NCBI GenBank assembly: GCA_012103315.1
Contig: WLWZ01000009.1
Location: 113,425 to 177,424 of the forward strand
DNA length: 64,000 nt
Direction of reading: 5' to 3'
Source: Alphaproteobacteria bacterium
GTDB lineage: Bacteria > Pseudomonadota > Alphaproteobacteria > MPNO01 > UBA2964
The translations under genes and the position numbers were made by a program. This document shows positions 8,654 through 16,634 of this stretch, in pieces. Numbering within the stretch: position 1 is the stretch's first letter; every line of letters begins with the position of its first letter. The notes beneath the pieces are model-generated. The model worked only from the letters and a program-made list of their open reading frames with translations, searched no databases and was not told where the DNA came from.

Positions 8654-9163
8654 ATGATCCACTCATTGCAGGTAGCGAATGGACCCGCGAACATTTGCTA
8701 TGGATTTGGCGGTGTTGTGTTGTCATCAGCGATGGACGAAGTCCTGCGTGGCGACCGCTTCCAGGGCCGTTTTTCCTGTAGTTCTGGAGCGTTGGATGGA
8801 GATTCTTCTGATTCATTGCATGAGGATGAATCTGGGTTGCTCACAATTGTAATCGGCCCATATCGTCTCACGAGTGCTGGTCCCGTTCGAATACAACGGT
8901 TGATAACCGAACAGTTTTATCGCATCGCAATTCGCTGTGAGAGATTTACCGAAAGTGCCGCTGGGGTTGGTCGGGTGAATTTGGCATTCTATTCAGACCC
9001 ACGGTTTTGCGAAGGCGGAGACTTTAAACTCGATACGCTTGATATCTCTAAAATTCCGATGCCGAGCCTCTATTTAGAGGCATTCGCCGGGGAACCTATC
9101 CTAAATGCGAAACTTCAAACGCTAGACCGCGAGGAAATCGGGGATGTTGAAGCCGTTAGATAA
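8654..9163 (+). CDS. Hypothetical protein under a sigma54 promoter
   Basis: The predicted 169-residue soluble protein is not one I recognise. It has no signal peptide and no transmembrane segment. It contains a Ser/Asp-rich stretch (SSGALDGDSSDSLHEDES, about residues 44-61) followed by alternating hydrophobic strands (LLTIVIGPYRL, RIQRLITEQFYRIAIR) that suggest a beta-sheet fold. I chose ATG 8654 because AAGGAGGGGGG lies about 7 bp before it; an ATG at 8570 or TTG at 8564 would add about 30 residues. The gene lies between a sigma54 promoter and the end of the convergent sigma54 activator gene, so it is a likely target of that regulator. Confidence 0.65.
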   Translation: MIHSLQVANGPANICYGFGGVVLSSAMDEVLRGDRFQGRFSCSSGALDGDSSDSLHEDESGLLTIVIGPYRLTSAGPVRIQRLITEQFYRIAIRCERFTESAAGVGRVNLAFYSDPRFCEGGDFKLDTLDISKIPMPSLYLEAFAGEPILNAKLQTLDREEIGDVEAVR

Positions 9164-9179
9164 GGCTTTTGGGTTGGTG

Positions 9180-10649
9180 TTATTCCGGAACGCCGTCCTT
9201 CCAGGAATTGATCTTCCGATAGAGCGTTGCATGGGAAATTCCTAGTAGCGTTGCCGCAATTCGTACTTTGCCATCACAAAGCTTTATCGCGTGCTCAATG
9301 GCGTCACGTTCCACGTCAACGAGTGGTTTGATAAGGCCGGCAAGTTCTTCCATGTCGCCGTTTAGTCTGTTGTCTTCGTCAAGACTTGGTTCATCATTTT
9401 CCTGAGCGTCGGTTTGTTGTGGTGCTTCAGGTGTTGGTGAAATGGAGTCATCGGGTATAAGGCGACCGGGGATTTTAGACAAAGTTGGTAACATTTCCGG
9501 CGTGACTTCATCCCCATCATTTAAAACAACGACTTGCCGCAAAACGTTTTGAAGTTCTCGGACATTTCCGGGCCAGGTATGTGATAACAGCAAGGCCCTG
9601 GTTGCCATCGACAACTTTTTGAATTTCTTGTTCTCCTGACCGGCGTATTCGCTGAGAAACGACGTGGCCAGTGTGACAGTGTCTTCGCCTCGCTCTCGGA
9701 GCGGCGGTAGTTCAAGAGGGATGACGTGTAGTCGGTAATACAAATCTTCCCGGAACCTGCCTTCGTGAACTTCATTCAACGGATCACGATTGGTTGCACA
9801 AATAAACCGGATATCGACGCTTTCGGTATCTGAACTCCCGACTCGCTGGAAGGTTTCTGTTTGTAAAAACCTCAGCAATTTGGATTGCAGATTGATATCC
9901 ATCTCGCAAATTTCGTCAAGAAACAAAGTCCCGCCATCTGCGGCACTGGCTGCGCCGTCACGGTCAGAAATGGCACCAGAAAACGAGCCTCTGATGTGGC
10001 CAAATATTTCACTTTCCATAAGTTCTTTTGGAATGGCCGCGCAGTTTAAGGCTATAAAGGGTCCGTTGCGGCGCGGACTTTCCTCGTGAATGGCGCGGGC
10101 ACAAAGTTCCTTACCTGTACCGCTCTCGCCCTTGACAAAAATTGTCGCCTTGGAATCAGCGGCACTCTCGATCATTCGGTAAACAGCTTGCATATTGAAT
10201 GAGTTACCGATCAATCCGTGAAAGCTATCACGGTCGATTTTTTCTCGGTAGGTCTCAACGATTGTTTCCAGCGCAAGCCGCTCTAGCGCATTGCGCATCG
10301 TTACAATGAGACGTTCGGCCGTGAAAGGTTTGACGATGAAATCAAAAGCCCCTAGTCGCATCGCTTCAACGGCAACATTTATGGAACCATGCGCGGTAAT
10401 CATAATCACCGGGCAAGGTAGGCCGTCACGGCCAATTTTCTCCATGATCTCGAGCCCGGTCATATCCGGCAATTCGAGGTCGAGTAAGATGCAATCTGGC
10501 ATATTCGAAGAAAGGTGCGCTAATGCATCTTTGCCTGTTGCGACATGCGTGACGGTATAAGGGTCGTTTCGAAGATACTGGATATAGCTTTTGGCAAGCA
10601 GGGCGGTATCTTCAACAAGGAGAATTTGTTTATTACGTTCTGATGCCAT
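9180..10649 (-). CDS. LuxO-like sigma54-dependent response regulator
   Basis: The 489 residues carry three domains in NtrC order. A receiver domain (about 8-125) has Asp57 as phospho-acceptor and Lys107 in IVKPF. An AAA+ domain (about 145-380) has Walker A GESGTGKE (174-181) and Walker B LFLDEI (242-247). A Fis-type HTH at the end reads RIAATLLGISHATLYRK. The receiver and AAA+ sequence strongly resembles Vibrio LuxO (for example ADGGTLFLDEICEMD and FQRVGSS). The sigma54-contacting loop is GSFSGA (221-226) in place of GAFTGA. A Gln/Glu/Asp-rich linker of about 60 residues precedes the HTH. A weak AGGGA lies before the ATG. Perfect sigma54 promoters sit on both sides of this gene, and the Hpt-bearing kinase at 16635 is the likely phosphodonor. 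Confidence 0.93.
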   Translation of the reverse strand: MASERNKQILLVEDTALLAKSYIQYLRNDPYTVTHVATGKDALAHLSSNMPDCILLDLELPDMTGLEIMEKIGRDGLPCPVIMITAHGSINVAVEAMRLGAFDFIVKPFTAERLIVTMRNALERLALETIVETYREKIDRDSFHGLIGNSFNMQAVYRMIESAADSKATIFVKGESGTGKELCARAIHEESPRRNGPFIALNCAAIPKELMESEIFGHIRGSFSGAISDRDGAASAADGGTLFLDEICEMDINLQSKLLRFLQTETFQRVGSSDTESVDIRFICATNRDPLNEVHEGRFREDLYYRLHVIPLELPPLRERGEDTVTLATSFLSEYAGQENKKFKKLSMATRALLLSHTWPGNVRELQNVLRQVVVLNDGDEVTPEMLPTLSKIPGRLIPDDSISPTPEAPQQTDAQENDEPSLDEDNRLNGDMEELAGLIKPLVDVERDAIEHAIKLCDGKVRIAATLLGISHATLYRKINSWKDGVPE

Positions 10650-10884
10650 TAGTTACTATTCCCTCGACTGGCTCTAGCGCCCAAATACCGCCAGCGGCCG
10701 CATACGCTGCGCCGTTAGATCATATAGCGGGAGAACGCCCTTTGGTTCCCGTCTTGATCTGCGACAACCCATTTAAAATACAGATTATTAAATTTTACGG
10801 ATAATTCCTAAAAAAACTAATCAATTTGTTGAAAACTAACAACATTTCCTATGAAATTGCTCTGTTGATGACTCAATCACAACT

Positions 10885-10900
10885 TGGCACAGTTCTTGCT
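10885..10900 (+). promoter_or_regulatory. Sigma54 (RpoN) promoter of the OmpA-lipoprotein gene
   Basis: TGGCACAGTTCTTGCT is a second perfect TGGCAC-N5-TTGCW element, with the same fixed bases as the one at 8447. The start of transcription should lie near 10912, giving a leader of about 65 nt before the ATG at 10977. It sits in the 327-bp divergent stretch 10650-10976 between the activator gene and the OmpA gene. The rest of this stretch is A+T-rich with a short TGTTG...CAACA repeat near 10830 and no other recognisable gene. Confidence 0.82.
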
Positions 10901-10976
10901 AAGGTATAGTTTGTTTATGCACAAGTAATGCCTGCGAGAATAACTCTGGGTAAATTTATGGGATGGGAGAAAATTA

Positions 10977-11834
10977 ATGGGAAGCGTTAAAAACATTTTT
11001 GCCGTTTTGGCGATCGGTATCATGGCTGCAGCTTGTAGCACTGACGAAGTCGCTAAGATGAGCGTTAAAGGTGGATCCTATGAAAAGGGTCTGCGGGACG
11101 GGTATATTAAATTGGCCCGTGCTGAATATAAGGAAGATGATTTCGGTGATGCTGGTTCGTTTGTGGACCGGGCCAAAATGGCAGCAATGGGTAAACCCAC
11201 AGGACCAGAAGCAATCAAAGCACGGAAACTGGTTAGTAAGCATAAAAAGCCACTTTCAAATGCACGCAAGCGTCTGACATCAGCCTTTGCCGCCGGCGGC
11301 GTTAAAAAAGCGCCAAAGCATGCTGCAGCCGCTCAGGTGCAATTCGATTGCTGGATGCAGGAAGCGGAAGAAAATCTGCAGAAAAAGGATATCCAGATGT
11401 GCCGTAGTGCATTTTATGGTGCCATGGCATTGCTTGAAGCTGCGGTCGAAGAGCCCGTCATGATGGAAAAGAAGCCGATGCGTATGTCGCGTCAGCTTTT
11501 GACCCGTAACTTCATCGTCTATTTTGACTATAACAGCGCCAAGGTCAGCAAGAATGGTGCGTCAGAAATTAAGGGCGTGAAGAAGTTTATTAAACGGCGG
11601 AAGAACGCGAAGATTAACGTCATTGGTCACACTGATCTCTCGGGTTCTAACTCGTACAATGCCAAGCTTGCGGCAGCTCGTGCTGACGCTGTTGCCGCTG
11701 GTCTTGTAAAGGCTGGTGTGAAAAAGGGTTCCGTGAAAACGGTTGCCTGGGGCGAAGCAAAGCCTGCGGTTAAAACAAAGGACGGCGCGAAGAACGCGAA
11801 AAACCGTCGTGTTGTAATCGGGGTTACTTACTAA
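10977..11834 (+). CDS. OmpA-family lipoprotein
   Basis: The 285-residue protein starts with a lipoprotein signal (IMAAAC, Cys21) and has an alpha-helical middle region (about 35-165). It ends in an OmpA-like peptidoglycan-binding domain (about 180-285). Markers are FIVYFDYNSAKVS, VIGHTDLSGSNSYNAKLAAARA and KNRRVVIGV, including the Asp and Arg that hold meso-diaminopimelate in the family. It probably anchors the outer membrane to peptidoglycan. A GGGAG Shine-Dalgarno precedes the ATG, and a sigma54 promoter lies 77 bp upstream, making it a target of the LuxO-like activator encoded divergently. A strong terminator follows, so the RTX gene downstream probably has its own promoter. Confidence 0.9.
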   Translation: MGSVKNIFAVLAIGIMAAACSTDEVAKMSVKGGSYEKGLRDGYIKLARAEYKEDDFGDAGSFVDRAKMAAMGKPTGPEAIKARKLVSKHKKPLSNARKRLTSAFAAGGVKKAPKHAAAAQVQFDCWMQEAEENLQKKDIQMCRSAFYGAMALLEAAVEEPVMMEKKPMRMSRQLLTRNFIVYFDYNSAKVSKNGASEIKGVKKFIKRRKNAKINVIGHTDLSGSNSYNAKLAAARADAVAAGLVKAGVKKGSVKTVAWGEAKPAVKTKDGAKNAKNRRVVIGVTY

Positions 11835-11852
11835 AGACTGGTTTGGAAATAT

Positions 11853-11889
11853 GTCCGGTTCGGGGTTTAGGCTCCGGGCCGGACTTTTT
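11853..11889 (+). terminator. Rho-independent terminator after the OmpA gene
   Basis: GTCCGG pairs with CCGGAC across an inner stem (CGGGG with CTCCG), and the hairpin is followed directly by TTTTT. It begins 19 bp after the OmpA stop codon and separates that gene from the RTX operon. Confidence 0.8.
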
Positions 11890-11951
11890 CCGACAAGACT
11901 TAAAATCAGCGGTGCGGGCTTTGATAGGGGAAGGTGCCGCAGATTTTCCTG

Positions 11952-11972
11952 GTGAACCTTAAATAGGTTCAC
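11952..11972. promoter_or_regulatory. Inverted repeat upstream of the RTX gene
   Basis: GTGAACC-TTAAATA-GGTTCAC has perfect 7-bp arms with a 7-bp A+T spacer. It lies 42 bp before the RTX start codon, with no T-run after it, so an operator is more likely than a terminator. A second small palindrome (TTCAC-G-GTGAA) sits at 11995-12005, next to the ribosome-binding site, and repeats the TTCAC/GTGAA half-site. Confidence 0.45.
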
Positions 11973-12013
11973 TGTTGAGTTGAGAGTTTGCTTTTTCACG
12001 GTGAAGGTACCGT

Positions 12014-15000
12014 ATGGCATCGGCCCCTAGTTTTACGTATGTGAATCCTGCGGTGGCGCAAAATGCTGCGCCGGGGACGAGTGCGTCTGAGGGGTTAGCC
12101 CAAGCGCTGTCACCAGTCGGTACGGTAAAAGCCGTGGCGGGCAATGCAGTTGTCACCCGTGTTGATGGCAGTACCGTCTCGCTGACATCAGATACGCCGA
12201 TTTATCGCGGTGATATTTTGGCGACGCGTGATGCGTCACAAGTTTCGATAAATTTTTCTAATAACGCTGAGTTCTTCCTCGGTTCTAAGGGCCGAATGTT
12301 GGTTGAGTCGGTTGCTCCAACGGGTCCTGATCAAGCGCCGCAGCCGGTTTATTTTGTCTTGCATGGGCGGTTCGGTTTTTCGCATCGCAGCGAAAGTTTT
12401 TCTGGTGATCCTGGGGCGATTGTTCGTACACCGGTGGCGACCTTGCAGGTCAATAATGGTCGAGTTGCCGGTAGAGCTGCTGCAGAGGCCGTCGAAAACG
12501 TTTTCACGCTGCTGCGGAACCCCGACAGCACTCTTGGTTTTACGCGGGTTTTAACGGCGGGTGCAGCGATTGTACTCCAGGATGAGTTCGCGACAGCGAA
12601 GGTCTTTAGTCTGTTCCGCCCGCCGGTAGAGGTCGCGAAGCCCGACTTCGCAGAGTTCGTTGAACTGTTCGGCGTTGCGATATCGAACTGGACGCAGTCC
12701 CCGGCCTTATCACCGGCAACGGGCGGCGAGAAAAGTGAGATCCAGACGCCGCAACCTACAGACGGAACAGACGGGAGCCCCGGTGCGTCTCTTGCACCTG
12801 ATGTTTCATTTCTGCCACCAGCGCAAGTGGCCGCCTTAGACGGATTTGTGCCGCTGCCGGTGCAAGGGGCGCAGCCGCTGCTGTCGCCGATTGATCGCGA
12901 GAATAGGGATTCTGCGGATAACAATGATGTTGACGGGGCTGCGGATCCAAATGCTCCTCTTGATATCGCGGGTATCGCGCGCGTTAGTTTTCCTGGTGTA
13001 GGGGAAACGTTGTCGATTGCAGGATCGGGCGGTATTGATAAAGCTTTTATTGCCGGTAGTGCGTCGACTCCGAACAATATTTCGATTGGGCCCAACGCGA
13101 ATGGTGAAGTGGTTCTCTCGATCGCGGGTGGTGGCACAATTAAGTTGAATGGGATTGAAACTCTCGATCTCACCCTGGGGTCGGCAGGAGATAACATCAC
13201 AATTGGGGACCTCAGCGGCACTGATATTTCCGATAACACTGTTATCGTGAACGGCGAAGGCGGTAATGATGTCATTGATGCAGCAGCAACCGGTAAGCGC
13301 TTAATACTCAATGGCGGTACCGGCGACGATACGTTAACCGCCAGCACCGGGAACGATACCCTGAATGGCGACTCTGGTGATGACACCCTCATTGGCAATG
13401 CAGGGAACGATACCTTAGACGGCGGCACCGGTGCCGACGACATGACCGGTGGTGCTGGGAACGATACGTATTTCGTCGATAATGCCGGAGATACTGTAAC
13501 CGAGAATGCTGGTGGTGGTGCCGATACGGTCAACAGCACCATTGCTTTTACGTTGGGTGCCGATGTTGAAAATCTGACGTTATTGGATGCCGGCGGCGCG
13601 ATTAACGGGACGGGCAATGCCGCCGCCAACACGCTCACCGGAAACAGTTCTATCAATACGCTGACCGGTGGCGGTGGGAACGATACGTTGGATGGCGGTG
13701 GCGGATTAGATACGCTGGTTGGTGAGACAGGTGATGATACTTACACCATCGACAATGCTGGTGTGACCGTTACCGAGAACCCCGGTGAAGGTACGGATCT
13801 GGTCAACAGTTCTGTCTCTCATACGCTGGCGACCAATGTCGAAAACCTGACACTAACCGGCAGCGATAACATCGATGGTACCGGCAATGCGGGTGCTAAT
13901 ACGCTCACTGGAAATAGCGGTAACAATACGCTGGATGGTGCTGGTGGTGCCGATACGCTGATCGGTGGCGCGGGTGACGATACTTATGTTGTGGATGATG
14001 CCGGGGACACCCTCACGGAGAACGCCCTGGGTGGCACGGATCAGGTCAATAGTTCTATTACGTTTACGCTCGGGACAGATTTCGAAAATTTGACGCTTAT
14101 TGGTGGCAGCAATATCGATGGTACTGGCAACGCCGCCGACAATACGATTACAGGCAACGCCGGAAATAATATCCTGGATGGTGGCGCTAGCGCCGACACG
14201 CTGATCGGTGGCGGTGGTGATGACACCTACGTGGTGGACGATGTCTTAGACGATATTACTGAGATCGCCGCTGGCGGAACCGACCAAGTGAACAGCTCAG
14301 TGACTTATACGCTAGCGGACAATGTCGACAATCTGACCTTGACGGGCAGTAGCGCAATCGATGGCACCGGAAATGCGGATGCCAATGTCCTGACCGGTAA
14401 TTCAGGAGACAACATCCTCACCGGCAATGGTGGTAACGACACGCTGGATGGCGGCGGTGGCACTGATACGCTAATCGGGGGTGCCGGTGACGATACCTAC
14501 ATTATCGACAGTGCCGGTGTAACTGTTACAGAAAATCCCGGCGGGGGTAATGCAGATCAGGTCAACAGCTCTGCGACTTTTACATTGTCGGCAAATGTCG
14601 AGAATCTGACCCTGACGGGCAATAGCGCCATCGACGGCACCGGTAATGCGGATGCCAATGTCCTGACAGGAAATAGCGGCAACAATACGTTGGATGGTGG
14701 TGCTGGCACGGACACGCTAATCGGCGGTGCGGGCGACGATACCTACATCGTTGATGAAACGGCGGATGTGATTACCGAGAATAATGCTGGTGATGGCACA
14801 GATCAGGTCAACAGCTCTGCGACTTTTACATTGTCGGCAAATGTCGAGAATCTGACCCTGACGGGCAATAGCGCCATCGACGGCACCGGTAACGCTGATG
14901 CCAATGTCCTGACAGGAAATTCAGGTGCAAACATTCTAATCGGCAATGGTGGCAATGATACATTGGATGGTAGCGGCGGTGCCGATGATATGCGTGGCGG

Positions 15001-16621
15001 TACGGGCGACGATACCTATACGGTCGATAATGTAGGTGATGTGATTACAGAAATTGCCGCGGAAGGTACCGATCAGGTCAATAGCTCAGTGACTTATACG
15101 CTAGCGGCCAATGTCGACCATCTGACCTTGACCGGCAGCAGCAATATCGATGGTACAGGTAATGCTGACGACAATACGATTATAGGCAATAGCGGTAACA
15201 ATACGCTGATCGGCGGTGAGGGGGCCGATAATATTCAAGGTGGCCTTGGAACGGATACAGTTTCCTATGTCACATCGGGTGCAGCATTTGGCGTAACGGT
15301 TAATCTCACAACCGGACTGGGTAGTAATAATGATGCCGAGGGCGATAGCTACACCGGTATAGAGAACATAACCGGTGGATTAGGCGTCGATTTTCTGACA
15401 GGGGATAACGGTAACAATATTCTGATCGGCGGCGCCGGTGGAGATACTCTTGTCGGTGGGATCGGGGTCAATTCCGGGAACGATACGGCTTCCTATGCCG
15501 GAACGATCAATGGCGGTGTGAATGCAAATCTCACGACAGGTACAGGTACTGCTGGCGATGCTGGTGGTGACACCTTTACCAATATTGAAAACCTCACTGG
15601 CGGAGATGGTGCTGACACGCTCACCGGTGATGGTAATGCCAACGTGCTGAGTGGTGGTGCTGGTATCGATACGCTGGTTGGAAATGGCGGTGATGACACA
15701 CTGGATGGCGGTGCTGGTGCGGACATCATGGATGGCGGCGCGGGTGCCGACACCTATATTGTTGATGATGTCGGTGACGTCGTGTTGGACACCGGGGTCA
15801 TCAATGATGGCATTCAAAGCTCCGTTACCTATTCCCTGGTCGGGACGAATGTGGAGAGCATGACTCTGAGTGGAAATAACGCTATCGACGCGACCGGTAG
15901 CTCAGTTGCGAACATTCTGACCGGCAATAATGCTGACAATACGATAAGTGGACTCGCTGGGGACGATACGATCACAGCAATTGGTGGTAATGACATACTC
16001 ATCGGTGGCGCGGGTGGCGATTCCCTGGATGGCGGCACTGGAACAGATACGGCATCTTATGCTGGAAGCGCGGCGGTCAAAGCTGATCTTGCTAATTCAG
16101 GAAATAATACAGGAGACGCTGCTGGCGACAGTTATACCAGTATTGAAAATCTCACCGGTGGTGCGGGAAACGACACGCTGGTCGGTGATGCCAATGTCAA
16201 TACATTAAGCGGTGGTGCAGGAATTGATATTATCACCGGTGGCGGTGGAGCGGATGTTCTGATCGGTGACGGCGGCGACGACATTTTTTATTTTGAACTT
16301 TCAAATCAAGGTGCTGGCATACAGGGTTTTGATACCGACAATGATGAAATTCAGGTGCGTCAAGCTGGGGACTTTGCATTGGCCGTCGATGGTACAAACA
16401 ATAATTTTTCGATCATCAATGACGCGGGTGGATACGACAATAACGGCACGAGTGACGCTTCCACGAATGATCAAGCGGCGTACATATTCAATCAACACGA
16501 TAATTCGTTGATTTTTGATGCCGATGGAAATGGGGCTGGCGTAGGCTTCACTATTGCGACAGTTGCCGGAGACCAGGTCGTTGGCACTGATATTATGGCC
16601 GTTGCGGCCTCTCCAGTGTGA
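12014..16621 (+). CDS. RTX surface/secreted protein with FecR-like N-terminal domain
   Basis: The protein has 1535 residues. Residues of about 36-150 resemble a FecR-type domain ([17 protein letters not shown], then [10 protein letters not shown]), which is also reminiscent of the N-terminal retention modules of LapA-type adhesins. A Pro/Asp-rich linker (about 235-310) follows. The bulk (about 420-1430) consists of calcium-binding nonapeptides (GGxGxDxLxG, e.g. GGAGDDTY) interleaved with eight copies of a longer module containing VNSS...TLxxNVENLTL. The last 100 residues ([11 protein letters not shown], then [12 protein letters not shown]) fit a C-terminal type I secretion signal. I see no cysteine. 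No Sec signal is present, so export by the TolC/ABC/HlyD system encoded at 19411-24018 is likely. GAAGG precedes the ATG. Confidence 0.92.
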   Translation: MASAPSFTYVNPAVAQNAAPGTSASEGLAQALSPVGTVKAVAGNAVVTRVDGSTVSLTSDTPIYRGDILATRDASQVSINFSNNAEFFLGSKGRMLVESVAPTGPDQAPQPVYFVLHGRFGFSHRSESFSGDPGAIVRTPVATLQVNNGRVAGRAAAEAVENVFTLLRNPDSTLGFTRVLTAGAAIVLQDEFATAKVFSLFRPPVEVAKPDFAEFVELFGVAISNWTQSPALSPATGGEKSEIQTPQPTDGTDGSPGASLAPDVSFLPPAQVAALDGFVPLPVQGAQPLLSPIDRENRDSADNNDVDGAADPNAPLDIAGIARVSFPGVGETLSIAGSGGIDKAFIAGSASTPNNISIGPNANGEVVLSIAGGGTIKLNGIETLDLTLGSAGDNITIGDLSGTDISDNTVIVNGEGGNDVIDAAATGKRLILNGGTGDDTLTASTGNDTLNGDSGDDTLIGNAGNDTLDGGTGADDMTGGAGNDTYFVDNAGDTVTENAGGGADTVNSTIAFTLGADVENLTLLDAGGAINGTGNAAANTLTGNSSINTLTGGGGNDTLDGGGGLDTLVGETGDDTYTIDNAGVTVTENPGEGTDLVNSSVSHTLATNVENLTLTGSDNIDGTGNAGANTLTGNSGNNTLDGAGGADTLIGGAGDDTYVVDDAGDTLTENALGGTDQVNSSITFTLGTDFENLTLIGGSNIDGTGNAADNTITGNAGNNILDGGASADTLIGGGGDDTYVVDDVLDDITEIAAGGTDQVNSSVTYTLADNVDNLTLTGSSAIDGTGNADANVLTGNSGDNILTGNGGNDTLDGGGGTDTLIGGAGDDTYIIDSAGVTVTENPGGGNADQVNSSATFTLSANVENLTLTGNSAIDGTGNADANVLTGNSGNNTLDGGAGTDTLIGGAGDDTYIVDETADVITENNAGDGTDQVNSSATFTLSANVENLTLTGNSAIDGTGNADANVLTGNSGANILIGNGGNDTLDGSGGADDMRGGTGDDTYTVDNVGDVITEIAAEGTDQVNSSVTYTLAANVDHLTLTGSSNIDGTGNADDNTIIGNSGNNTLIGGEGADNIQGGLGTDTVSYVTSGAAFGVTVNLTTGLGSNNDAEGDSYTGIENITGGLGVDFLTGDNGNNILIGGAGGDTLVGGIGVNSGNDTASYAGTINGGVNANLTTGTGTAGDAGGDTFTNIENLTGGDGADTLTGDGNANVLSGGAGIDTLVGNGGDDTLDGGAGADIMDGGAGADTYIVDDVGDVVLDTGVINDGIQSSVTYSLVGTNVESMTLSGNNAIDATGSSVANILTGNNADNTISGLAGDDTITAIGGNDILIGGAGGDSLDGGTGTDTASYAGSAAVKADLANSGNNTGDAAGDSYTSIENLTGGAGNDTLVGDANVNTLSGGAGIDIITGGGGADVLIGDGGDDIFYFELSNQGAGIQGFDTDNDEIQVRQAGDFALAVDGTNNNFSIINDAGGYDNNGTSDASTNDQAAYIFNQHDNSLIFDADGNGAGVGFTIATVAGDQVVGTDIMAVAASPV
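13529..15190 (+). repeat. Tandem long modules inside the RTX gene
   Basis: Seven consecutive copies of a module start at gtcaac/gtgaac codons near 13529, 13802, 14045, 14288, 14561, 14807 and 15077. Spacings are 273, 243, 243, 273, 246 and 270 bp, so units of 81-82 and 90-91 codons alternate. The longer units contain one extra RTX nonapeptide turn. A diverged eighth copy begins near 15811 after two inserted blocks of another type. Confidence 0.85.
14553..14892 (+). repeat. Near-identical direct repeat in the RTX gene
   Basis: Bases 14553-14646 and 14799-14892 are identical over 94 bp, with an offset of 246 bp (82 codons). Similarity continues for about 25 bp beyond with a few changes. The other modules differ at many synonymous sites, so this pair reflects recent duplication or gene conversion and is a likely site of slippage. 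Confidence 0.9.
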
Positions 16622-16634
16622 CCGGGGTGGTCTG

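Noticed and set aside
12349..13656. Long 435-codon open frame on the minus strand across the RTX gene
   Set aside because: It is antisense to repetitive GGxGxD coding DNA, has low-complexity Ser/Pro sequence and no ribosome-binding site. The plus-strand RTX protein explains the region.
13355..16260. Regular repeats resembling a CRISPR or satellite array
   Set aside because: Units keep the reading frame and encode calcium-binding nonapeptides; there are no constant short repeats with unique spacers.
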